This document shows, piece by piece, positions 42,326 through 52,055 of a DNA stretch of 64,000 bases; the first letter of the stretch is position 1, and every line of letters starts with the position of its first letter. Under the pieces are notes generated by a model. That model made no database searches, was not told where the DNA came from, and saw only the letters and a program-made list of their open reading frames with translations. Made by a program: the position numbers and the translations under genes. Source of the DNA: Ixodes scapularis (Eukaryota > Arthropoda > Arachnida > Ixodida > Ixodidae); contig NW_024609857.1 of NCBI RefSeq assembly GCF_016920785.2, forward strand, positions 135,029,094 to 135,093,093, written 5' to 3'.

Positions 42326-42614
42326 TTTTCCAATAGTGGAGAGGACACACTGGCGCCATCTATTGGGTAGCAGTGTAAAGTTGGTCGCCCGGCATATTTT
42401 CTATTTCTCTCGCGAATTTTCCTTTCTTTCTTGGCTCGAAAACCTTTTGTCAAGGTTATTATCAAGCCTTTCTCATAGGTATTACGCCCGTTTGACCTCG
42501 GAAATCCCGCAAAATTTTCGCTCTTGTGAAATGAAGTTCCAGGGTCACTGCTTAGATAGCACCAGAGTGCCAGAAAATTTTAGAGGTTTCAACGGGTCTA
42601 TCTCGAAACAAACC

Positions 42615-42755
42615 ATTCTTATTTGAACCCTTCTCGTCTGAACCCATTCTCATTCGAACCCTTCTCGTCTGAGCCCATTCGCAAAACGCCCTTTGCGTTT
42701 TAATCTTTCGCGTTTCGACCCTTTCTCATTTGAACCCGTTGACATTTGAACACCG
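42615..42755. repeat. TTCTC(G/A)T(C/T)TGAACCC repeat
   Basis: Short units of GAACCCTTCTCGTCTGAACC type. The complementary motif (TGAGAA / GGGTTCAAAT) forms the array at 49620-49905 in the opposite orientation. Confidence 0.8.
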
Positions 42756-43180
42756 TAGTGAGGTATAGAAAGAAGGAAAAACAGTTGAGGATGAAGGTTT
42801 AAGATGAAGCGAAGCGGCACCATCTCTTGCATAGCACATGAAACAATTTTCCTTATGCCTGCGTGCCACCCCGAGTCTGTTGACGTAGCTACGTGGTCAC
42901 ACGGTGACGTGGTTTCAAAAGTGCTAGCGCAGATTCGCTACTTCCTTTTTCTTCTGTCGCTCTATGTCGTTAAGATGTCGTCGTGTGCAGCGGATGGATC
43001 ATTGTGCTAGTCGTGTGTTATTGCTTGTAGTGGCTAATAAGGGTGGTCATTTTCCCTGAAAAAAAGTTTTCCCATATCTTCGGCAAGGGCATTCGCGTGG
43101 TCAAAGGCTGGCGGGTGCAAGCTTTTCGGGTTGCGCTTCTCAGGCGTGTACCGGCAATTTACCAGCAGAAGTTTTCCCGG

Positions 43181-43411
43181 GAACGCGACAGAACAGCACA
43201 CGACAAAACAGCACGCGACAAAACAGCACGGTCAAAACAGCACGCGTCAAAACAGCACAGCGTCAAAACAGCACGGCGACAAAACAGCACGCGTCAGAAT
43301 AGCACGCGACAAAACAGCACGGCGTCAAAATGGCACAGCGACAGAAGAGCACGTGTCAAAACAGCACGGCGTCAAAACAGCACAACGACAAAACAGCACG
43401 CATGTAAAAAG
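43181..43411. repeat. CAAAACAGCACGCGA minisatellite
   Basis: About 14 units of 14-18 bp with the constant core AAAACAGCAC and variable spacers. The array is preceded by GTTTTCCCGGGA. The same minisatellite occurs in opposite orientation at 48311-48557. Frames across it are repeat artefacts. Confidence 0.93.
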
Positions 43412-43479
43412 GCTGTAATAGGTAGCGTTTGTTGTGAAAACACAACAGAACGTAAAGAAAAAGGGTTGGATATTCCATG

Positions 43480-43595
43480 GCATTATTTAACAGCTAGTGG
43501 AGAAACAATAAAAAAAAAGTACGCTGGCGGCGACGGGATCGAACTCAAGCCAGTGTCCCGAGTGCTACTGCTGTCTGATTGCTAAAAACAAATAA
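43480..43595 (-). ncRNA. Possible tRNA-derived SINE remnant
   Basis: On the minus strand GAGTTCGATCCCG resembles a pol III B box, followed by a T-run and AT-rich tail. The preceding AGCAATCAGACAGCAGTAGC could be acceptor/anticodon-arm remains. No clean A box or cloverleaf can be drawn, so this is tentative. Confidence 0.3.
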
Positions 43596-43639
43596 AGTTA
43601 GCAGTACTTACTACTACTTAACTACGCTAATCTCTGAAG

Positions 43640-44280
43640 AGATTGGGTAGTTAGAGAGGATACCTTCGCGTCGATCTTGGCTTCGTTGTCTGGTCTTTTT
43701 TGAAGTATCAGGGAAAGAGGAAACGTTGTTGTGAAAAAGATATCATTAAGTTCAAGTTATGAACTGCCTGGTTTGTGGCAGTCCGGTGAGGCTCCGTAGT
43801 ACTCCTCGTTTCGTAATTACCACCTAAGCGTAAAACATCCCCCCCCCCCCAAAAAAAAAACAAAAAAAACACAACAACAATAAGAAATAAAAAAACGGGA
43901 GATGCGCCGATTACAGATGCATTGATAGAACCGGTAAGATAAGGTGACTTCAATGCGGACCGTATTCAAAGTGTATCATGGGCACCGATTCTGCGGGGTT
44001 CATTCGCCGTGAATAAAATCTCCTGGAAACACGAGGCTGGAGCTTGAAGGCGAGAAGTTGTACGTTTTGAGTTAAATTCACAGATTATTGCCGACGAAGG
44101 GGGGTCTTGATCGATTGGAAACCGGTGAAGCAGTAACATGCCGCAGCCTCAATGCTGTGGCCTTACACTGCAGCATGGGCTGAACACACCGTTGCCGCAC
44201 ACGCTTTTTTTTTTCTTATAACAACTAACGACAGCACATTGCCGTGCGATTGAATTATTTATTGTAGACGATTTCAGCAG
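43640..44280. other. Unassigned
   Basis: C-run then A-run at 43840-43870. No gene supported. Confidence 0.35.
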
Positions 44281-44700
44281 CAAACTTGTGCGTCAAAATG
44301 AGCGAAACTGCTCGAAAATTGCGGTGGCTTAGCTCGGCTATTCGTAGCGTGAGCTTATGCGCACAAAATGAGAGGCGCTATCAAGCGGCTCCGGTGCAGC
44401 GTCAGACCTCACTACTGCGCAAGGCGCACAGCTGGGCACATGGTGGCGTCAGTGCGTCTGCCGCGGCTATGACGTCACTCCTCTGGAATGCGCACACCGG
44501 CGAGGCGGGCGCGGCGGCGACGGTTCCGGCGCGCCAGCTGTGCGCCGTGTGACGTCACTGCTCCTCGCGCATGCGCAGCACGGAGCACGGCTCATTATGC
44601 GAGCCACGCGAAACTGCTCAACCTCGACCAGTGTAGCTCACGCTACAAACTAGCCAGAATAAGCACCAGCGGGGGCTTCGGTACTGCCTAGGGAACCCTT
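44281..44700. other. GC-rich segment, possible MITE-like repeat
   Basis: Higher GC than its surroundings, with several GTGACGTCACT-type palindromes and GCGCATGCGC. Two overlapping plus frames (44286-44552, 44488-44691) lack motifs and probably reflect low stop density. Confidence 0.4.
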
Positions 44701-44979
44701 ACGCGCGCATCGAGTATACTCCCCACTCCGAAATAGCTTCCAAAAGAACCGATTTGAAGAATTGGCCGTCGACGAGTTGGCTTTCGACGAATCGGCCTAG
44801 AACCTCAATTCCTTTACAGTGCCTTATTTGAGACGTGCATTTTTTAACGTCAAACGCTATACGTAGGGTTCAGCGTTTTCGGGTTAAACCGAATTAACCG
44901 GTAAAAGTATGCTGAATTCATTTTTTCTAAATTCGGTCTTAACTGAAAAAGTTCAGTATTTCCGAAGGCGTTGGGAGTG

Positions 44980-45016
44980 GTGCGTGTGTGTGTGTGTGGG
45001 GGGGGGGGGGGTGTGA
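44980..45016. repeat. GT microsatellite with G-run
   Basis: GTGTGTGTGTGTG followed by about 14 G. The inverted counterpart (C-run then CACACACA) lies at 45138-45166. Confidence 0.9.
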
Positions 45017-45137
45017 CTCATAACTAGGGTTTCGTGTTTTCGGATAAATTCGAGAAACACATGCCGGAAAAAGTTTCGTCTATTCGGATTTATCTGATAA
45101 ACTATGAATTTCGATGTGCCAATCCCCTCCCCCTCCT

Positions 45138-45166
45138 TCCCCCCCCCCCCCCCACACACACACACA
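45138..45166. repeat. C-run and CA microsatellite
   Basis: A run of about 15 C followed by CACACACACACAC. Inverted relative to 44980-45016. Confidence 0.9.
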
Positions 45167-45180
45167 AATATATTTTACAA

Positions 45181-45238
45181 TTAGTGGTTTAATCAGCGCA
45201 TAGAGTCAATTAGTGGTTTAATCAGCGCATAGAGTAAA
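45181..45238. repeat. 29-bp perfect tandem duplication
   Basis: ATTAGTGGTTTAATCAGCGC plus nine bases repeated twice with one difference at the end of the unit. Confidence 0.93.
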
Positions 45239-45944
45239 TGGTCCTGGGAAAATGCCACCACAATTATGTTTCAAATTTCGGTCAGGACAACAGGTCACTG
45301 TACTATCGGGTCAAGACAAAAGCTACTGTTTATGTTTCCAGTTTGGGTCATACTATTTGTGCCTGAGAGGAAGGAGAGGTTGTGTTTTGTGTAACCGTGA
45401 AAGCTATGGATCACAGAAAGTACATAAAGAGGGAAGAGGACAGTTGAAACTTCTCTATTTCATCCTTTTCCACTCTACCTCTTGCGGCCGCGAGGTAGGT
45501 TGATGGAATAGCATGGAATGAATACAGACTTCCCAGCGACTACCTCCTGTAGGTTATTAGTTTTAAGCTATCGACATTTATCGAAATAACACTTGTGTGC
45601 CACTTTTGTTCTATGACAAATTAGTATTGCCAGTAGTAATAACACCAACGCCAAATCCAACTGAAGAAAATATTAATTGATACAATCGCTTTTTGTGTTT
45701 TTTTTTGTTTTTTTATGTCCAGCATACGTTTACATTTGGATATTATTAGTTCATTTTATATAAGAAACACTGCGAAATTGAGCTCCGCATTTTGGAGAAC
45801 TCGGAATCAAACAAAAATAAACTCTGATAAACTCCGAATTTTCGGCAAAAAATAAACTCAGAAAAACACCCTCCGAACTTGACGAAAACTAAACTCCGCA
45901 AACACGGAACCCTACTCATTACTCACCGTCAGAGGTCAGCATTT

Positions 45945-46590
45945 TAGGTCGCCCTCACTCACCCTCACCCTCACAGCCACACTCACCTAAACCCCTCTCT
46001 CACCCTCACCCTCACAGCTACACTCACCTTCAGCCCCTCCCTCACCCTCACCCTCACAGTCACACTGACCTTCAGCCCTTCACTCACCCTCACTGAACCT
46101 CACGGCCCTCACGCACTCACTGTCCTCACGGCCCTCACGCCCCTCACGCCCCTCACGGCCCTCAAGTTCCTCACCGCCCTCAAAACCCTCACGCCCCTCA
46201 CTCACTCATGGCCCTCACGCCACTCACCGCCCTCACGCCACTCACCGCCCTCACGGCCCTCACCACCCTCACGGCCCCCACCGCCCTCACGGCCCTCACC
46301 GTCCTCACGGTCCTCACGGTCCTCACGGTCCTCACGCACTCATAGCCCTCACGCCACTCACCACCCTCACCGCCCTCACGGCCCTCACTGCCTTCATGGC
46401 CCTCACTGCCCTCATGGCCCTCACCGCCCTCACGGCCCTCACGCACTCACCGCCCTCACGCCACTCACCGCCCTCACGCCAATCACCGCCCTTACGCCAC
46501 TCACCGCTTTCACGCCCCTCACCGCCCTTGCGGCCCTCACGCCCCTCACGCCCCTCACGCACTAATGGCCCTCACGCCACTCAGGCCAGC
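45945..46590. repeat. CCCTCACGG minisatellite, array 1
   Basis: A long array of 9-bp CCCTCACGG/CCCTCACGC-type units with variants such as CACTCATGG, beginning with a CCTCACCCTCACAG-type subarray. The 9-bp period keeps several frames open on both strands, producing artificial frames such as the minus-strand EGREGGEG series. Confidence 0.95.
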
Positions 46591-47055
46591 TTCAGATGGG
46601 GCAATTTCGCCCAGAAACTTTACGTTCCAACACCAGCAACACGGGCCGCCCGCGATCACACGAAGTAACCAATTGCTGCAATTTGCCATCGTCATCATAA
46701 AATTTTATTTTTCTTGCACTATTTAGACACAATTACGCGTTATAAACGTGTTTTTATGCATTTATATCTCGTTAAGAATACTAATGCGCCTTTCTGAAAC
46801 AGTTTATTTCCAAAAAACGATCACTTTCAAACCAGAACCAAGTCTTTCGGTGTCATCATCAACGGCACGAGGTATCACGTGAAAATTTTGCGTCCCTGAT
46901 TGGATGCAGCCGGTTTAAACGTACTCGAATTGCTCCGAGTTGCTTGCTTATTTCGAGCCGGACCCGATCTCAGCAATTCGTGTCGATCTAGGGAGAGCTA
47001 GAGAATAACCCGCCATTAACACCAAAATTGCTGAGAAAGATGCTCGATCTGAAGG
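46591..47055. other. Unassigned spacer between two minisatellite arrays
   Basis: No gene or repeat recognised. AT-rich with ordinary composition. Confidence 0.4.
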
Positions 47056-47560
47056 GGGCCTCACGTACTCACCGCCCTCACGCACTCATGGCCGTCACAC
47101 CCCACCTCATGCACTCACCGCCCTCATGGCCCTCACGGTCCTCACGCCTCTCACGCCACTCACTGCCCTCACGCACTCATGGCCCTCACACCCCTCACGC
47201 ACTCACCGCCCTCACACCCCTCACGCCCTCACCGCCCTCACACCACTCACGCACTCATGGCCCTCACGCCACTCACCGCCCCTCACGCCCCTCACGCACT
47301 CATGGCCCTCACCGCCCTCGTGGCCCTCATGGCCCTCATGGCCCTCACGGCCCTCACGGCCCTCACGGCCCTCACCGCCCTCACGGCCCTCACGGCCCTC
47401 ACCGCTCTCACAGCCCTCACGGCCCTCACGGCCCTCACGGCCCTCACCGCCCTCACGGCCCTCTCTCACCCTCACACTCATGAATTTTCCTGGTTCAGAA
47501 ACTCACTCACCCTCACGTCACCCGTGAAGATGAGGGTGAGTGAGGGCCCTCATGAGTGAG
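47056..47560. repeat. CCCTCACGG minisatellite, array 2
   Basis: Same unit and orientation as array 1, most regular at 47320-47465 (GGCCCTCAC repeated). Near 47525-47560 a short segment appears in opposite orientation (GTGAGTGAGGGCCCTCATGA), making a small palindrome at the end. Confidence 0.95.
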
Positions 47561-48310
47561 GTTTGCCGAGGTATGCTCACCGTATGACCACTTCCTTTCG
47601 CAGTAGTCAGCTTGTCTGCGAGATCGGCTCAACTTTCATCAAAAGCTGCGGGGGCGCAGGGGTCTTCAGGACAAAATCTGAGTTTTTCACCTGATAGGGA
47701 TTTGTGCCGAATTCTTTGTTAAAAGAAGAGAGTTTAATCGTGAAATCAAACAATGAAATGCCGCGGATTGTTTAACACCCCCAGCTTCCGTCTACTAGAG
47801 TAGGGCATAAATACGAGTGTTTTATTGTCATTTCTGCCGTCGGCGCGAATTTATCACCTCTCGCAGTTACGAAAATGGGGGAAAACGCACCGAGTACCAT
47901 GCTTGCTAATTTCTTCATTTTTATATTTGCCTCTCCCACCGAAGTGGCGCTGAAGCTCATGTTCTTCTTGTGTACAAATACGAGCACACGACGATAATGT
48001 CAGATCACGATAAGGCCCCAGTGCGTCTTACAGAACAGGTCGCGTCGGCTGCCAAAGACGGCAACAAATACGAAGGTCAGGCACCTGGTACTCAATATGC
48101 ATTTTACAGAAACGCTTTTAATTATTGCATTTTCGTTAGTATACTGGTTTTCGTCAATAAACCTAATATAACTTAGAGGTTTATGAGTCTACAAATATTC
48201 ACCGCAATAAACCGAACACTTCTGTTTGAAACAAAAACCGAAAAAAAAGTGCGCGGAATTTCAAATAATACAAACCGAAAACGCCGAGCCCTAGCTATAT
48301 TGTCAATGTA
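47561..48310. other. Unassigned
   Basis: No gene supported. The last part (48220-48296) carries the AACCGAAAACGCCGAGCCCTAG end of the candidate element above. Confidence 0.35.
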
Positions 48311-48557
48311 GTGTTTTGACGCTGTGCTGTTTTGTGGCAGTGCTGTTTTGACGTCGTTCTGTTTTGACGCCGTGCTGTTTTGGCACGTGCTCTTCTGTCG
48401 GTGTGCCGTTTTGACGCTGTGCTGTTTTGTCGCGTGCTATTTTGACGCGTGCTGTTTTGTCGCCGTGCTGTTTTGACGCTGTGCTGTTTTGACGCGCGCT
48501 GTTTTGACCGTGCTGTTTTGTCGCGTGCTGTTATGTCGTGTGCTGTTTTGTCGTGGT
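48311..48557. repeat. TGCTGTTTTGACGCG minisatellite
   Basis: Reverse complement of the CAAAACAGCACGCG unit at 43181-43411, with similar unit number. It ends toward GGTGCCAGTTTTCCCGAG, the inverted equivalent of GTTTTCCCGGGA that starts the first array. Confidence 0.93.
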
Positions 48558-49002
48558 GCCAGTTTTCCCGAGCTCCAAGAGGTCGGGCAGCTTGTCTGCC
48601 AGACTGTATCCGGTATCGTCACATCCGAATCGGGATAGGGAACCAAAGGAAACAATGGTCGCTGAGGCGGAAAATAGCGGGTTCGAGTGGTAAACGAAGC
48701 CATCGAGACAGGCACCCTTTTGTGCTCTCAGGCAAGACAGCAAAAACAACGAAGAGAAAGATAATTTATGTTTAAAAAAAATTAAACATTTTTGGAAGAA
48801 TTTATCCAGCCTGAGCAAGGTATGTTTGCTCTGAGACACGGGCTGCATCATACATCACTTTATTTTACAACTCTGTAATAACAAGTTATTACACCGCTGA
48901 AAAACGGTATGCATAGTGATGCAGTTTGAAACTTGAACACGCATTACAATTTCAAGGAGAGTGGGTTTAATGAGAAGACTGAGGATTCCTAAAAAGGTAC
49001 CA
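48558..49002. other. Unassigned
   Basis: No supported feature. Confidence 0.35.
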
Positions 49003-49131
49003 GAGAGTTTTAGTAGATCGTTCCGATGCCCCCGATAGCCCCGATAACGATACTATGCATGCGTAAGGGAAGCGGTGGCGGAGTATCTGGTATCGTTATC
49101 GGAGTCATGGGAACGATCTACCAAAACTCTC
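49003..49131. mobile_element. Short foldback MITE, GATAACGATAC family, copy 2
   Basis: About 45-bp inverted arms: GAGAGTTTTAGTAGATCGTT on the left and, inverted, GAGAGTTTTGGTAGATCGTT on the right, each followed by a CCGATAACGATAC block. The loop is about 35 bp. Too short to code. Related to 36724-36863. Confidence 0.85.
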
Positions 49132-49615
49132 TACTAACAGTAAACAGAGTATGGAAAGCGACGCTGGCAAGCCTCCGTGGAAACAGTTAATCGAAAATCC
49201 AAACGAAGTTTATTGAAATTTGACGCTCGTGCGGGTAGCACCACACTGATTTATACATCCGCCCTTTCATTGATTTTATATTTTAATATTCTATCAGCTG
49301 TACGGACTGTGGTAATGCCAATAGTTTGAAAAGTTTTGTGAAGCCGCTTCTGTTTACACACATTTCAAAGAGTCGTAATTTATGTTGTTGGCGTATGCAG
49401 CGTGCTCATGGTACCATAGAATGATCGAAGAAGAAGTTGACAGAGCTCACTCGCGACCCAGTTAAATAAAACCGCCAGTTCATTGTGCTTTGCATTCGGG
49501 TGGAGAGGGTCAACTGATGCGCCGCTGGCGCGTTTTTGGTCGCCGGTGCCACAGGCAAGGGCTCGAAGGCAATTAATTACCCGAATTTGCCATAAATACA
49601 GCAGAAAGATTGCAA
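49132..49615. other. Unassigned
   Basis: The 197-codon minus frame 49380-49973 spans this and the next array; its repeated N-FS-H-F-N-L-S-H pattern comes from the array. No independent gene. Confidence 0.4.
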
Positions 49616-49619
49616 GGTC

Positions 49620-49905
49620 ATGATGTTGAATTAATTTGGGTTCGAAATGAGAGAGGTTAAAATGAGAAAAGTCTTTTTGACAATGGTCAAAACCAGAAAG
49701 TATGTTTTGAGAAAATTTGAAATGAGAAAGGTTAAAATGAGAAAAATTGTTTTGAGAAGGGTCAAAACTCGAAAGTTTGTTTTGAGAACGGTTTAAATGA
49801 GAAAGGGAGAAACGCGAAGTTGTTTTGCGGTGGGTTGAAATGAGAAGGTAAAAACGAGAAGGTAGAAATGCGAACGGGTTCAAATGAGAACCACCCGTTT
49901 CAACA
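49620..49905. repeat. AAATGAGAAAGGTTxAAA minisatellite
   Basis: Irregular 14-18-bp units with ATGAGAA and GGTTAAAA/GGGTCAAAAC. Opposite orientation to 42615-42755. Confidence 0.88.
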
Positions 49906-50480
49906 GGTTTCGTCTCTTTCGGTCGTACTCGGTCGCAAGAGTGTGAGCGGGCCTTTACGAAGCAGCGCGTCATCTTTCGACGCCACGACCACTTTGCGGG
50001 TAGAACCGAAGCGGGAACGAAGCGCAGGGCCGCAGAAACTCTTGTTCCACCACAGGGCCCTGCCTCAGCTTCAGTATCAATCCGTGCTCACTTAACAAGC
50101 ACGTCGCGTAAACTACGAACTTCCGCCCGCAGGCAGGCGATGGAGCCTGCCTGGAGTTTCGCTTGCTTTCTCTGCTCACGTCAAAGACGCGCGTTGTTTT
50201 CACTGAGGGAAGCAACCTCCTGGTGCGGAAGGGAGTTCCTTTCAGCGCGTGAGAAGGGTGCGGACAAACCAAACGTTGGGGACCCCACGGGCGTCGAGGT
50301 CGTTAGGAGAGGAGGCGGGTAGCGTCACTGGACGAGTAGGGGAGGTACGTAGAGGAGGCCGATTGCGGAGGAGAAAAGCGGGTGCATAGGTCGCCGGGGT
50401 CACCGGAGACCACACCGCTGACGTCAGGAGTCCCTAATTATATTTCTTGATTTCTAATGTAGCTGGTAGTGTTATAGTTT
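49906..50480. other. Unassigned, moderately GC-rich
   Basis: Short frames on both strands, no motif. GC rises at 50130-50430. Confidence 0.35.
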
Positions 50481-50483
50481 TAA

Positions 50484-52055
50484 GTCTGAAGTTTGAAGTT
50501 TATTTGGTTTCTCATGGCCCAGGCCCAGTAGGGAGGTAGAGACAAAAGGCATTTCTGCCTGACTGGGCCTCTACCTCCCACAGTTTATTACAGCACAACT
50601 TGCATTAGTTGCCATATACGTAAAGAGAGTAAACAAAATACATCTATCTACATAGCTACAAACAAGCACACTTGTTACACAAAATCGTAGAAATTATTTT
50701 ACGAACATAAACAAGGATTAATCTGTCCTGATATGAATACAATATTACAAAAATAAGAAAACAATTCACAAAACATTTTGAAATTCTAAACCTAGCTAGA
50801 TAATGCCACACAAAGGTGACTACCATTCATACGATATTGATTCGTAATCACTGACGTATAATTACAAAATGATCAAAGGTTAAAAAGATCACGAAAGTTA
50901 CGCACACAAAATGTTACAGCCATGTAACAAACATCCGTCATTGCAACACTGGCAGGCGCAAAAACAAAACAATTTCTACTACGCGTAATACATATCGTTG
51001 TGTACAAGGGTGTGTCTGATGTTACTTTTATATTTATCAAGTTATACTGTAAAATCAGTACGCCCTTCAAAAATGTTTAGCAATGTAAGAACCTGGTAAT
51101 TTAGTTTTTGTTTTCCATAATTTGTCCTGACCTTAGGAGTCTTGTGTTTGGCGTTTCTAAGAAGATAGGGTTCCGATAGCACTTCATCAATTTGATAGAG
51201 TTTTTTTTTTTTTGTATATTGTCTGCATACGTTTAAAGTAATAAATCTGGTTTGCTTTAAGCATGTTATGTTTTGCAAAATATAGACTGCTATAAAAATC
51301 ACGAGCATTTCCTTGGTAGTTTTCTAAAATGCTACAAAACTTTTTTCTGGAGAATAATTGATTTGCTATAACTTGTGGAAGTGGTATGTTGTCCCCCATG
51401 TCATAATTTTATAACAAAGTTTTGAGTAAAACAAAGAGTAACCTAAGTTTTTGATAAGGCACTTTGGTAATAAATTTGCTATTTTATACATACAGCATAG
51501 TGTTCTCGATAGGTCCCCTTTTAACTTGTTCACGTGAGTGTTCCAAGTAAGTGTTTCATGAAACCAGACGCCTAGAAGCTTCTGTTTTATAACCTGAGAT
51601 ATGGAAGTGCTATAATATATCAGATATATTACACTATTGTCGTGCTTATTGATAGATCCAAATATAATGTACTTTGTTTTGTCCACATTTAGTTTAAGGG
51701 TGTTTGTTTCCAGCCAGGCTGAAAGTTTTTTAAAGATAATCATTTCCCTGTTGTTCGAAGGACGCTCTTCTATTGCTGCAGAAGAAACCATTGGTATCGT
51801 CAGCGTACTTCACCATATGTGGGGAATTTGGGATGTATGTTATATTATATATATACATTAGAAAAGGTAGTGGGCCCAGTATGGAGCCCTGGGGCACTCC
51901 ATGTTTTATTTCTAATTGCTAAGAAGCGGCGTTATCGACATTTACAAACTGTTTACGATTTTGGAGGTAGGACCTGATTAGGTCAGACCCTACACCACCT
52001 ACGCCACGAGTCTGAAGTTTTGACAGTAAAATATTGTGTTGTATCGGTAATCCGG
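50484..52055 (-). mobile_element. LINE-D, 5'-truncated
   Basis: In the minus direction it starts within RT motif A (PIQHNILLSKL, about 52054) and runs through RT to a 3' UTR. It ends at 50484-50500 near a short TTCAAAC-type repeat. An inverted CCTCTACCTCCC/GGGAGGTAGAG pair (50531-50578) lies in its 3' UTR and could form a hairpin near the end. Confidence 0.8.
51042..52054 (-). pseudogene. LINE-D reverse transcriptase fragment
   Basis: Readable blocks: RSYLQNRKQFVNVDNAAS followed by an in-frame stop, then GVPQGSILGPLPFLMYIYN and the catalytic KYADDTNGFF (about 51795-51805), a frame change near 51785, then LSAWLETNTLKLNVDKTKYI, LGVWFHETLTWNTHV and KCLIKNLGYSLFYSKLCY. The C-terminal part continues in two further frames (51187-51399, 51042-51308). 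Fingers and endonuclease are absent because of 5' truncation. Confidence 0.85.

Larger units (their letters stand above)
45025..45914. mobile_element. Candidate 890-bp element with TAGGGTTCCGTGTTT inverted ends
   Basis: TAGGGTTTCGTGTTTTCGGA at 45025 is inverted at 45890-45914 (TAGGGTTCCGTGTTTGCGGA). The interior holds a C-run/CA microsatellite, a 29-bp tandem duplication (45181-45238) and AT-rich DNA, without a transposase. Confidence 0.6.
44863..48296. mobile_element. Candidate element bounded by TAGGGTTCAGCGTTTTCGG inverted ends
   Basis: TAGGGTTCAGCGTTTTCGGG at about 44863 matches, inverted, the sequence ending at about 48296 (TAGGGCTCGGCGTTTTCGGT). It encloses the two CCCTCACGG arrays and the smaller inverted pair 45025-45914. 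The arms are short, so the two ends could instead belong to separate copies of one dispersed family. Confidence 0.4.

Noticed and set aside
43043..43585. 180-codon plus frame across the AAAACAGCAC array
   Set aside because: Open only because the array lacks stops; the parts outside the array show no domain.
46198..46562. Minus-strand Glu-Gly-Arg repeat proteins
   Set aside because: Same cause: opposite strand of the minisatellite.
47028..47559. Three overlapping plus-strand frames of 126-151 codons (His-Gly-Pro, Pro-Ser-Arg and Ala-Leu-Thr repeats)
   Set aside because: All are readings of the same 9-bp CCCTCACGG array in different frames; no independent coding evidence.
49380..49973. 197-codon minus frame
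   Set aside because: Its central repetitive section is the ATGAGAA minisatellite; no motif at either end.
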